From: Alcaligenes pakistanensis
Lineage (GTDB): Bacteria > Pseudomonadota > Gammaproteobacteria > Burkholderiales > Burkholderiaceae_B
Reading direction: 5' to 3'
Assembly: GCF_014652815.1 (NCBI RefSeq)
Contig: NZ_BMZN01000006.1
Coordinates: 31,139-95,138 of the forward strand
DNA: 64,000 bases
How positions within the stretch are numbered: position 1 is the first letter of the stretch; each line of letters starts with the position of its first letter. The notes beneath the pieces are model-generated. The model did not search any database. It was given only the letters and a program-made list of their open reading frames with translations, and was not told the origin of the DNA. The position numbers and the translations under genes are program-made. Shown here in pieces: positions 1 through 7,750 of the stretch.

Positions 1-1029
1 AAGACGGCATTAGCAACATTTACCACGCCCGGAGGCTTGGACAGCTACGTCAAGCAGGTACGCGAGAAGGTATGCGGCACCGTGTACGACATGAGCAAAC
101 GCAAAGACCGCGAAGCCTGCGCCGCCGACGCTTACAAGGTAACGCGCACGAAAACGGCTGTAGAAAAGATGGGTGCAGCGCTATCTGCTGAGTACAAAGA
201 AGTGCCGAAGAAAATCGACGCCCAGCGCCGGGACTGGAACACAAAGATGGACGCTTTGCGCGACGAAGTTCGCAAGCCCCTGACGGACTGGGAAGAAGCA
301 GAGGCCAACCGGGTAGCGCTGCATCGTGCCGACCTGGACGGCATGGCTGACCAGGCTCGGGAAGTAGGTGGGCTTGATGTTGAAGCCCTGCGCCAGCGCA
401 TCACAGTGGTTGAGTCTCTGGTTGTGGGCGAGTCCTGGGAAGAGTTTGAGGCCGAGGCTCACCGAGTCAAAGCCAAGGCGCTGGAAATTCTGAACACAGC
501 CCTGGCGGAACGCCAGAAGCACGAAGCCGAGCAGGCAGAACTGGCCGACCTACGCCGCAAGCAGGCCGAGCAGGAGCAGAAAGACCGCGAGGCGGAGATT
601 GCCCGGCAAGCTGCCGAAAAGGCCCGCGCCGATGCGGAAGCCAAAGCCCAAGCTGAGCGCGATGCAGCCGCCAAGCGTGAGGCGGACGCGAAAGCCGCCC
701 AGGTCAAGGCCGAACAGGACGCCAAGGACGCCGCCGAACGCCAGCGCCGCGCCGAAGAACAGGCCGAAGCTGAACGTCTTGCATCGGTCGAGCGGGCCAA
801 GCAAGCCGCTGAGGCTGCCCGTCAGGCCGAAATCAAACGCCAAGCCGACGAAAAGGCAGCCGAAGAGGCCGAGCAGCGCCGCCGCGAAGAGGACAAAGCG
901 CATAAAGCCAGCATTAACAACGCCGCCCTGGCTGCATTCATTGAGAACGGCTTACCCGACGAGTGCGCCAAGCAGGCCGTCATTCTAATCGCCAAGGGCC
1001 TGATCCCAGCTATCCGAATCCAATATTGA
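1..1029 (+). CDS. Phage DUF1351-like coiled-coil protein, 5' end outside window
   Basis: The reading frame is open from base 1, so the gene starts upstream. The TTG at 37 has no good ribosome site and lies inside a conserved-looking stretch (TPGGLDSYV). The N-terminal third, with alternating charged helices and a motif like KKIDAQRRDW, resembles phage DUF1351 proteins usually found beside recombination genes. Residues about 160-290 are a long Ala/Glu/Lys/Arg coiled coil like that of TolA. The C-terminal 40 residues are a small globular tail. It is the first visible gene of the recombination module and sits 7 bp before the ERF gene. The precise role is unknown; the family assignment is from memory of similar phage proteins. 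Confidence 0.6.
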   Translation, partial: KTALATFTTPGGLDSYVKQVREKVCGTVYDMSKRKDREACAADAYKVTRTKTAVEKMGAALSAEYKEVPKKIDAQRRDWNTKMDALRDEVRKPLTDWEEAEANRVALHRADLDGMADQAREVGGLDVEALRQRITVVESLVVGESWEEFEAEAHRVKAKALEILNTALAERQKHEAEQAELADLRRKQAEQEQKDREAEIARQAAEKARADAEAKAQAERDAAAKREADAKAAQVKAEQDAKDAAERQRRAEEQAEAERLASVERAKQAAEAARQAEIKRQADEKAAEEAEQRRREEDKAHKASINNAALAAFIENGLPDECAKQAVILIAKGLIPAIRIQY

Positions 1030-1036
1030 GGACACC

Positions 1037-1801
1037 ATGAGCACAGAAATTATTGAAGCACCACAGCGGGAGTTGGCCGCGCCAGCAGATCAAGTGCCTG
1101 CCAACTCCCCCATGGGCATGATGATGGCAGCCATGAAACAAGGTGCCACGCTCGACCAAGTGGAGCAGATGATGAACCTGCAGCAACGCTGGGAAGAACG
1201 CGAGGCCGAAAAGGCCTTCAACGATGCCTTGGCCGCATTCAAGTCCGAGGCTGTTGAAATAATCAAGCGCAAAGCCGTCGACTTCACCGGGAAGAACGGG
1301 CGCACACACTATAAGCACGCAGAGCTTTCCGATGTGGTCGAAGCGGTAGGCCCTGCCCTTTCAAAGCATGGTTTCGCCTGGAGCTGGAAAACCCATCAAG
1401 AAAAAGACCTAATCCGCGTGACCTGCATTCTCAAACACCGTCAGGGTCATACCGATTCTGTGTCCCTTGAAGCCAATGCCGACCAAAGCGGAAGCAAGAA
1501 CAATATCCAGGCCATCGCATCCACCGTCACGTACCTGCAGCGCCACACCCTCAAAGCCATCACCGGCGTTTCTGAAAAAGGTGACGACGATGATGGGCAA
1601 GGCAGCGCGAACTCGAAAATTAGCGCAGACCTACGCGACGAGTGGATCTGCGAGGTAGCCAAAGCAGAAACGCTGGACCAGCTGGAAACCATCTGGCAGG
1701 AAGGCGGCAACGTCATTTACGCAACCAACAACCTTACTGATTACAACGCCTTCAAAAAGGCTGTATCGGACAAGAAGAAGATGCTCACGGAGGCTCAATA
1801 A
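1037..1801 (+). CDS. erf: ERF-family single-strand annealing protein
   Basis: A 254-residue protein of the ERF (essential recombination function) family, which anneals complementary single strands during phage recombination and circularisation. Residues about 45-185 carry the ERF core: an AFNDALAAFKSE-type helix, the FTGKNGRTHYKHAELSDV segment, and a glycine/serine-containing stretch before VTYLQRHTLKAITG. A run of acidic residues follows (about 180-184). GAGG precedes the ATG. The stop overlaps the ATG of the YqaJ nuclease by one base (TAATG), so annealing protein and nuclease are probably made together, as in Red-like two-component systems. Confidence 0.88.
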   Translation: MSTEIIEAPQRELAAPADQVPANSPMGMMMAAMKQGATLDQVEQMMNLQQRWEEREAEKAFNDALAAFKSEAVEIIKRKAVDFTGKNGRTHYKHAELSDVVEAVGPALSKHGFAWSWKTHQEKDLIRVTCILKHRQGHTDSVSLEANADQSGSKNNIQAIASTVTYLQRHTLKAITGVSEKGDDDDGQGSANSKISADLRDEWICEVAKAETLDQLETIWQEGGNVIYATNNLTDYNAFKKAVSDKKKMLTEAQ

Positions 1802-2436
1802 TGGAAGGCTTAATCATTCACACTGCCGAACAAGGCACTCCAGAATGGCTCCAGGCCCGCAAGGGCGTCATCACCGGCAGCCGATTCAAAGACTGCCGCG
1901 ACCGCCTGAAAAGCGGGGCCCCTTCTAAGAAGTGCCTGGACTACGCCATGGACGTAGCCCGAGAGCGCGAAGGCGGCGAGCCTATGCAGGTCTTTGTGAA
2001 CGGCGCTATGCGCCTGGGCACAGAGCAAGAGCCCTACGCCCGTGCTGTCTATGAGCGCAAGACCGGCCATATCGTTGACGAGGCCGGTTTCATCACAACG
2101 CCGGACCGCCTATTTGGGGTTAGCGTGGACGGTTTGGTAGGCGATGACGGGATCATTGAAATCAAGACGATGGTCAGCAGCGACACCCTGTTCACCGCCT
2201 TTGTGAACGGTGACATTGCCGCCTACGTAGACCAATGCAATGGCGCAATGTGGCTGCTTGGACGTAAATGGGTGGATCTGATCTTGTGGGTTCATGACCT
2301 AGGCCGCATGAAGATCATCCGCATCGAGCGCTACGACAACCAGATTGAATCGCTGGAATCCGATCTGATGGAGTTTGAGCGGACGGTCACCAAGTATCAG
2401 CACGAACTGCGGGACGCCCTGCTGGAGGCTGCGTAA
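1801..2436 (+). CDS. YqaJ-type phage recombination exonuclease
   Basis: A 211-residue nuclease of the YqaJ/lambda-exonuclease branch of the PD-(D/E)XK superfamily. The N-terminus has the family signature TPEWLQARKG..TGS (residues 13-27). GTEQEP (73-78) and D110, E120 and K122 (the SVDG and EIKT segments) supply the expected metal-binding catalytic residues. It should resect double-strand ends to give single strands for the upstream ERF protein, in the cytoplasm. Its start shares one base with the ERF stop, and its own stop is immediately followed by the ssb ATG. Length is normal for the family. Confidence 0.9.
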   Translation: MEGLIIHTAEQGTPEWLQARKGVITGSRFKDCRDRLKSGAPSKKCLDYAMDVAREREGGEPMQVFVNGAMRLGTEQEPYARAVYERKTGHIVDEAGFITTPDRLFGVSVDGLVGDDGIIEIKTMVSSDTLFTAFVNGDIAAYVDQCNGAMWLLGRKWVDLILWVHDLGRMKIIRIERYDNQIESLESDLMEFERTVTKYQHELRDALLEAA

Positions 2437-2787
2437 ATGGCCTCAGTCAACAAAGTCATTCTGGTGGGCAATCTTGGCCGTGATCCGGAGGTTCGATACT
2501 CAGCAGAAGGCTCGGCCATCTGCAATATTTCCATTGCCACGACTTCGCAGTGGAAAGACCGTACCTCCGGCGAAAAGCGCGAGGAAACGGAATGGCACCG
2601 TGTGGTGTTCTACAACCGTCTGGCTGAAATCGCGGGCGAATACCTGCGTAAAGGCCGTCCCGTCTACGTAGAAGGTCGCCTGCGCACCCGTAAATGGACA
2701 GGCCAGGATGGTCAGGAGCGTTTCACAACTGAAGTGGTTGCCGAGCAAATGCAAATGATGGGCGGTGCACATTATTATACGGAGTGA
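2437..2787 (+). CDS. ssb: Phage single-stranded DNA-binding protein
   Basis: A 116-residue OB-fold SSB beginning [20 protein letters not shown], a textbook SSB start, with the [20 protein letters not shown]-like strand pair in the middle. It belongs to the recombination module and starts directly after the YqaJ stop. It is shorter than chromosomal SSBs. It lacks the Gly/Pro/Gln-rich linker and the acidic DDDIPF-like tip that recruits partner proteins, and ends instead in [10 protein letters not shown]. It probably coats DNA during phage recombination without recruiting the usual host SSB partners. Confidence 0.92.
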   Translation: MASVNKVILVGNLGRDPEVRYSAEGSAICNISIATTSQWKDRTSGEKREETEWHRVVFYNRLAEIAGEYLRKGRPVYVEGRLRTRKWTGQDGQERFTTEVVAEQMQMMGGAHYYTE

Positions 2788-2789
2788 TA

Positions 2790-3386
2790 TTACAGCCCTT
2801 TCTTTTGACGCTCAATTGCTTTAATTGCCTGCTTAATAGCCTTCGCTTCAGGACTATCCGGGCCTCCCAAAGCCATAATTGACCAGTCACTTTCTCCTAT
2901 TTTAGTAACTTCTTCATTATATCTAGCGATTTTTTTGGAAATTATATTTAGTGCTTCATTTAAACTGCAAGCAATATTAAAAGGAAAATTTGAGAAGCCA
3001 ATGCTTGAGAGATATTGAACTGCGAAACTTAGGCGCTCAGGGTCAAATGCACCATCGCTCTCAAATATACCACCTCCACTTCCTGATTTTTTAGAAGTGC
3101 AGATCGTGTAAGATCGAAGTTGTCTATTAGCTTCATCGAGAGCACTGGCTATTAGATTTACCTTATGACAAGCAGCTGACTTTTTCTGATGAGCGTTGAG
3201 CCAAAAACCAGAAAAAACAGCAGCGATAGTACCAAAAGCCTGCGCCCAAGACGCTGTGACAGGGTGGGTAATGAAAGTCCAAATGAAATGCGGAGCAATC
3301 GAACAAATCAATGCCCCCACTATCCCGCCCACAATAAAACAACCAAAAAAGCCCAGCTTGCTTGAAATCCAATTAAGACCTCTCAA
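2790..3386 (-). CDS. Two-helix membrane protein, accessory cassette member 1
   Basis: A 198-residue protein of unknown function, transcribed against the phage genes and ending 3 bp from the ssb stop. The likely start is a TTG preceded at 6 bp by AAGGAG. Two hydrophobic helices span roughly residues 12-35 and 44-64. The second contains ASWAQAFGTIAAVFSGFW, which resembles the WWE..TAIGTVGA motif of the next two genes. A mostly polar, helical cytosolic region follows, with a Gly/Ser-rich stretch near residue 105. The gene is visibly more AT-rich than the flanking recombination genes. It could be a superinfection-exclusion or abortive-defence membrane protein, but nothing in the sequence proves that. 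Confidence 0.6.
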   Translation of the reverse strand: MRGLNWISSKLGFFGCFIVGGIVGALICSIAPHFIWTFITHPVTASWAQAFGTIAAVFSGFWLNAHQKKSAACHKVNLIASALDEANRQLRSYTICTSKKSGSGGGIFESDGAFDPERLSFAVQYLSSIGFSNFPFNIACSLNEALNIISKKIARYNEEVTKIGESDWSIMALGGPDSPEAKAIKQAIKAIERQKKGL

Positions 3387-3484
3387 ACACTTCTCCTTAT
3401 ATGATGGCTACCTGAGCGCTGGTCGATAAGAAATATCACTCACCCTCTATGACCGGCGTAGATTTAGTGCTATGAAAAAAAATT

Positions 3485-4120
3485 CTAAAGACCCGCAGTT
3501 CGATTTCTGATATCAATAAGATTTTTATACATTTCCTCTAATTCCTTCACCGTTTCACCATTTTTAATTAGGGAGAAAATCTTTTGAAAATCATAGCCAG
3601 ATTGCTCAATATCATGCTCTCTAGGTATGGCCGACAATCTCAGCAAAGCAAGAAGTTTTTCTCTAATTTGAATTAATAAATACGCGTTTTCGTATGTATT
3701 TGCCAGCTCTAAAACATCCTCATCAGTTATGTTTTCAATCAACCACAGCCTAGTTAGACCGGCAACCCCGACCTCATCTACATCACCACAGGTATGTAGA
3801 GCCTTAATCACCCAATCTAAGTTTATTAAGTGCACTGATACTCTGTTACTAATCCTGGCACACGTAGAGTCAAGGCGATATTTTCTAAGCATGCTATTTT
3901 GAAACTCTGATCTCAGGCCGAAAAACAAAGCAACGATTACAGCCCCGACGGTACCAATAGCAGTCATCACTTCCCACCATCTTGCACCTTTTACAATACC
4001 CCAGTCACACAAGAAACCGAGCAATACCGCCGTTATCAGCGCTCCAGCACCAAATCCAACAATAAGACCAAACAGCCTCTGAGTTTCGGCGCTGTAGTCC
4101 TCTTTCCACTTAATCCCCAT
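3485..4120 (-). CDS. Two-helix membrane protein, accessory cassette member 2
   Basis: A 211-residue protein with no family I can name. The ATG is preceded by GAGAGGG. Two membrane helices occupy roughly residues 15-40 and 48-70, and the second opens with ARWWEVMTAIGTVGAVIVAL. About 140 residues of soluble helical domain follow. The motif is almost the same as in the third cassette gene (TWWEMFTAIGTVGAAAGA) and weaker in the first, so the three look like diverged copies sharing a membrane anchor with different soluble parts. A separate 98 bp AT-rich gap on the upstream side of the first gene suggests each is transcribed as its own unit or in loose tandem. Confidence 0.6.
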   Translation of the reverse strand: MGIKWKEDYSAETQRLFGLIVGFGAGALITAVLLGFLCDWGIVKGARWWEVMTAIGTVGAVIVALFFGLRSEFQNSMLRKYRLDSTCARISNRVSVHLINLDWVIKALHTCGDVDEVGVAGLTRLWLIENITDEDVLELANTYENAYLLIQIREKLLALLRLSAIPREHDIEQSGYDFQKIFSLIKNGETVKELEEMYKNLIDIRNRTAGL

Positions 4121-4184
4121 AGCCCTCTCGCCTCATGCCTGTATATACGGCGTGAGCATAGCCCATCCTGAAAGGAATACACCC

Positions 4185-4331
4185 ATGTGGTTTAAAAACC
4201 TGCGTATCTTACGCCTGGACACCCGTTTTGGGGTTTCAGCCAAAGTACTACTAGAAAAGCTAAATAAACATCGATTTACGCCAAGCTCAAACCAAGAGCC
4301 TCTCAGTATGGACTGGCTGCCGCTCACGTAA
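4185..4331 (+). pseudogene. rdgC: Truncated rdgC (N-terminal 48 codons)
   Basis: Forty-eight codons read MWFKNLRILRL...FTPSSNQEPLSMDWLPLT and then a stop. They match the start of RdgC, a ring-shaped DNA-binding protein that modulates RecA. The matching points are the WFKNL opening, FTP plus Gln about 30 residues later, and a final W-x-P. Full RdgC is about 300 residues, so more than 80% is missing. An AAGGA ribosome site sits 8 bp before the ATG, so the stub may still be translated. The 3' end overlaps the end of the next minus-strand gene by 8 bp, which suggests that the arrival of the AT-rich cassette removed the rest. No further RdgC sequence is visible before 5274. Confidence 0.72.
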
Positions 4332-5109
4332 CCACACTATCGGCGAGCCTGCTAGACTCAATTTTACTCTCAAAAGAATTAACTAAATTTAACACCTTTT
4401 TAAAATCGAAACTTTTCTCAGGATATAAACCGACAATAACCAAAATCAATTTTTCATAGTGAGACAGAATTTTTTTAATTTCACTCTCATACAACACCAA
4501 AGAATCATAGGCATCAAGTGTTTTGAAACTAATCCCCGAAAAATCAAACAAACCATCAACAGAATCCATATCAGACTTTAAATTATAGAAGAAAATTTTA
4601 TTGGAGCTTTTCAGATCAAAAAACACATGGTGGTCAAAATTTATAAAAACATCAGAACGAAATATTTTCTGATAATCTCGGCTTAATCCTTCTAAATTCA
4701 AATTCAAACAATAATGATAACTTTCTAAATCTGATCGGGCATCACTTTCGTACTCTTTAAATCCACGTAACACCAGAATCTCTGACTCTCCCATTAACTT
4801 AATAGATTCTTCAATTGCATGTAAAAATTTCTCCAGAGTTCCAAAAATAGATTTCCTAGAATTAAAATCAGAAACAATAGTTTTCTTTATTAAATCCATT
4901 CTAAAAAACCACGCTGAATAAGCAGCACCAGCCGCAGCCCCAACGGTGCCTATAGCAGTAAACATCTCCCACCATGTAGCACCATAGACTCTTCCACTCA
5001 TCCACAGGCTAACTACAACCGTACTTGCTAGAGCTGCGAAAAAAAAGCACTGTATTTCAATTTTGAACTTTAAAGCAGTGCTCTTTAACCAAGCGACCTT
5101 TTTACTCAC
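4324..5109 (-). CDS. Two-helix membrane protein, accessory cassette member 3
   Basis: A 261-residue protein. The GTG start is preferred because GGAGG lies 4 bp upstream. Two membrane helices cover roughly residues 20-40 and 48-65, with TWWEMFTAIGTVGAAAGA leading into the second. A long soluble helical region of about 190 residues follows, rich in Lys, Asp, Ser and Phe. This is the most AT-rich gene of the window. Its 3' end overlaps the rdgC stub by 8 bp on the opposite strand. It is similar in layout and motif to its two neighbours. Function is unknown; a membrane-anchored accessory (moron) product is the most I can say. Confidence 0.6.
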   Translation of the reverse strand: MSKKVAWLKSTALKFKIEIQCFFFAALASTVVVSLWMSGRVYGATWWEMFTAIGTVGAAAGAAYSAWFFRMDLIKKTIVSDFNSRKSIFGTLEKFLHAIEESIKLMGESEILVLRGFKEYESDARSDLESYHYCLNLNLEGLSRDYQKIFRSDVFINFDHHVFFDLKSSNKIFFYNLKSDMDSVDGLFDFSGISFKTLDAYDSLVLYESEIKKILSHYEKLILVIVGLYPEKSFDFKKVLNLVNSFESKIESSRLADSVVT

Positions 5110-5223
5110 GTGACCTCCAAACAATTTCTTTCGCCTATATCCGCAAGGATCATAGCCGAACCTCTGTGTCTAAAACATAGGATGCCTCCCCTATAAAGCA
5201 TCATGACTCCAGCTACACCCCAT

Positions 5224-5260
5224 AACCCCGCTTGATTTACTCAACTGGGGTTTTTCTTTT
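5224..5260 (+). terminator. Intrinsic terminator before the PAPS-reductase gene
   Basis: AACCCC at 5224-5229 pairs with GGGGTT at 5247-5252, with an inner TTGA/TCAA pair, followed by TTTTTCTTTT. It ends only 13 bp before the next ATG. Similar hairpins precede the genes at 7751 and 9347, as if marking cassette borders. Confidence 0.6.
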
Positions 5261-5273
5261 CTAGGATCAACCC

Positions 5274-6212
5274 ATGACCCACAACGTCGTCTCAGTATCA
5301 GGCGGGAAGGACAGCACCGCCCTACTTCTGCTGGCCATCGTTCAGGAAGTACCGAACCTACAGGCCGTCTTTGCTGACACTGGGCATGAACATCAGCAGA
5401 CCTATGACTATGTGAACTACTTGGCGCAGGCCACTGGTGTGCCGATCCGCTGGGTGAAGGCGGACTTCTCTGAGCAGATCGCCAGAAAGCGCCTTTATGT
5501 GGATACGAAGTGGCGTGAGAAGGGTGTCCCGGATTCGATTGTTGAACAGGCCCTGGCAGTGCTGCATCCCACAGGCATCCCATTTCTGGATCTCTGCCTG
5601 TGGAAGGGCCGCTTCCCAAGCACCAAGACTCGGTTCTGCACAACAGAACTGAAAGTAAACCCGTTAATTGAGCAGGTAATGCTGCCACTGATGGATGAAG
5701 GCGGGATGGTCTTGTCGTGGCAAGGGGTGCGCGCCGACGAGAGCCTGGCGCGCCGGTACTTGCCGAAGTGCGACGAGGTAGGCGGCGGGTTATTCAATTA
5801 CCGGCCGATCCTGCGCTGGAAAGTGGCTGATGTATTTGACGCCCACCACTTAATGGGCATCAAGCCCAATCCGCTGTATTTGCAGGGCGCTGGCCGAGTG
5901 GGCTGCATGCCCTGCGTCAACTGCAATAAAGATGAGCTGCGCCAGATTGCCCAGCGCTGGCCAGAAGAGGTGGATCGAGTGCGTGAGTGGGAGCGCCTGG
6001 TAAGTCTTGCCAGCAAGCGCGGTTGCAGCACTTTCTTCAGTGCCGTAGACGACCCGACCTACAAAGAAGGCGACATCATCACTCACGAAAACTACGGTAT
6101 CGACAGAATGGTGGAGTGGTCGATGACCAGCCGAGGCGGTCGCCAGTTCGACCTCACACGAATCTTTGCAGATGCCTCCAGCTGCTCGTCTATCTATGGA
6201 TTATGCGAATGA
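5274..6212 (+). CDS. Phage PAPS-reductase-family protein
   Basis: A 312-residue member of the phosphoadenosine-phosphosulfate reductase fold (ATP pyrophosphatase, PP-loop). SGGKDS at residues 9-14 is the nucleotide-binding PP-loop. Cys122 (RFCTTELK) and the cluster C211-x2-C214-x2-C217 followed by NKDE could bind an iron-sulfur cluster or zinc. This resembles the DndC-like, phage-borne branch more than assimilatory CysH, which normally ends in a CGLH-type redox cysteine that I do not see here. It may act in sulfur or nucleotide modification of DNA or tRNA; the substrate cannot be read from the sequence. It sits alone between a terminator and a convergent defence gene. Confidence 0.78.
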   Translation: MTHNVVSVSGGKDSTALLLLAIVQEVPNLQAVFADTGHEHQQTYDYVNYLAQATGVPIRWVKADFSEQIARKRLYVDTKWREKGVPDSIVEQALAVLHPTGIPFLDLCLWKGRFPSTKTRFCTTELKVNPLIEQVMLPLMDEGGMVLSWQGVRADESLARRYLPKCDEVGGGLFNYRPILRWKVADVFDAHHLMGIKPNPLYLQGAGRVGCMPCVNCNKDELRQIAQRWPEEVDRVREWERLVSLASKRGCSTFFSAVDDPTYKEGDIITHENYGIDRMVEWSMTSRGGRQFDLTRIFADASSCSSIYGLCE

Positions 6213-6240
6213 AACACCAACATTCCAAAAACCTCAAAGA

Positions 6241-7662
6241 TCAAGAATCAAGATCTGCAAAGCCAAACAGCGCCCTGTGTTGAGCCAAGTACGGTAAGTT
6301 TTCGTTATGAAAGGGAGGACATCTATGATCTGGGCTAATGCCCCAAGACATAAGAACGTCCTTAATCTCCTTGCTGGAGACAAGAATATTTCCATCATCA
6401 GAAAAAGAAATCAGACCTTTATCAAACAATTTATCGACATGTGGGGCCAACATGAACCCATTGTGTTTATCTAGACGCTCGTAATTGGTTGAATCACGCC
6501 ACGGCTTTATATGACTGGCAGTGAGCAAGCGCGAATCCTCGGTGCCAGTCACGAAGCAAAAATGCCTAACAGACATGACGCCTTCACGAAACTTTCCTTG
6601 TCCTATACGTGCCTTCCGCAAATATTTGGCCTCAGTCTCTGATGATGACGACGCGTCAATTTCGACATCATCTAATTTTGATTCAAACCTAACGTCCAAC
6701 TGACCGACCAGTCCGATGAGCACGTCGAAAAATTGGTCAGACACCTCACATAGATAAAATTGATTAGCTTCGCCAGACGGTCGTAAAGGTGAATTTCGTG
6801 CAGGAAGTAGATCACCAAGTTGCGACATGTGTTCCATGGGTCTTAATTGATCATCTAAAAATACCCAATCAACATCTACCTGCCATCCCGTGCCATTCCA
6901 AGACCCATGTCCTTCGGGTACAGGCGCTTCAAAACAATCAGTAATCGCCACTCCAACAGCTCGGACCAACCCCTTGGCGTAAGACACCACGAGATCCCCC
7001 TTGCGGACCTTACTTACGTTTATCCAAGTAGGTCTCTGCACATCTTCATCACGCACCACCGGGCACCAAATGTACCCGCCGTCTAATTCGCGACTGAACG
7101 ATGATCCATGGCTGACCCACCAAAAGGAACGCTTTCGGATAGAGTTTTTATATTTGGCACACGACTCGCCCACTAAACTCGACGCACTTAGCATTGACGA
7201 GCTTTTCCAGAGCTCTTCAAAAGCCTGAAACTCAGTCTGAGACATCTGAAATACAGTTCCCCTAGGATTCTTTATGATTTGTGATCTCTGCAACAAAGGA
7301 TGCTGCTTAAAGTGCTCCTGGGTAACCATACCCTGGGCAGATCCCACACGAATATCTACTAATTGAATCCCTGTTTTCCACTCTTCTTCCTTAACATCCT
7401 CCTGGCCCACCCAAAACTCACTACCTAGAGCTTCAGGATGTAAAACCTCAGCAGCTTTTGTAGGAAGCTCATTCACATAACCAACCGCGATAGCCCCTCG
7501 ATCAATTGTTGAACGCCAAATAATGACAGGATCTCCAATAGCTATCTTTGTTCTATTGCGATTGGGAGTATTCCAGTAAATCTGTCTCGAAGACTGTATG
7601 TACTTCTCTAAGTCATAAAAATTAGGGTTTCCCTGAAAAACCCAAGCATTAAATTCAGTCAC
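6241..7662 (-). CDS. EVE-EVE-HNH protein, predicted modification-dependent restriction endonuclease
   Basis: A 473-residue protein. A GTG start is preferred, with AGGGG 7 bp upstream. Residues 1-160 form an EVE domain (FNAWVFQGNP start, later GDPVIIWRS and a GxVFQMSQTEF end), a PUA-like fold known to read modified cytosines. Residues about 175-325 look like a second EVE/PUA-like module (SFWWVSHGSSF, GDLVVSYAKG). Residues about 345-473 are an HNH nuclease with SHIKPW (H384), N401, and H408-x-D410 with LFD. Such fusions are typical of type IV-like restriction enzymes that cut modified phage DNA. The gene opposes its neighbours and is AT-richer, as expected of a defence cargo gene. The activity is predicted, not shown. 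Confidence 0.82.
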   Translation of the reverse strand: MTEFNAWVFQGNPNFYDLEKYIQSSRQIYWNTPNRNRTKIAIGDPVIIWRSTIDRGAIAVGYVNELPTKAAEVLHPEALGSEFWVGQEDVKEEEWKTGIQLVDIRVGSAQGMVTQEHFKQHPLLQRSQIIKNPRGTVFQMSQTEFQAFEELWKSSSMLSASSLVGESCAKYKNSIRKRSFWWVSHGSSFSRELDGGYIWCPVVRDEDVQRPTWINVSKVRKGDLVVSYAKGLVRAVGVAITDCFEAPVPEGHGSWNGTGWQVDVDWVFLDDQLRPMEHMSQLGDLLPARNSPLRPSGEANQFYLCEVSDQFFDVLIGLVGQLDVRFESKLDDVEIDASSSSETEAKYLRKARIGQGKFREGVMSVRHFCFVTGTEDSRLLTASHIKPWRDSTNYERLDKHNGFMLAPHVDKLFDKGLISFSDDGNILVSSKEIKDVLMSWGISPDHRCPPFHNENLPYLAQHRALFGFADLDS

Positions 7663-7692
7663 GCCCAAACCCCTTTTAATAATTGAACTTAG

Positions 7693-7725
7693 CTCACCAA
7701 GTGTAACGCTTAGTGAGTTTTTTTT
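7693..7725 (+). terminator. Intrinsic terminator before the phage methyltransferase gene
   Basis: CTCACCAAG at 7693-7701 pairs with CTTAGTGAG at 7709-7717 with one mismatch, and eight T follow at 7718-7725. It separates the divergently placed EVE-HNH gene from the methyltransferase. Confidence 0.65.
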
Positions 7726-7750
7726 GCGTCCATATATAGGAGCTATTTAC

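Noticed and set aside
4133-4327. 64-codon minus-strand frame
   Set aside because: It is antisense to the rdgC stub and shows no ribosome site or coherent protein.
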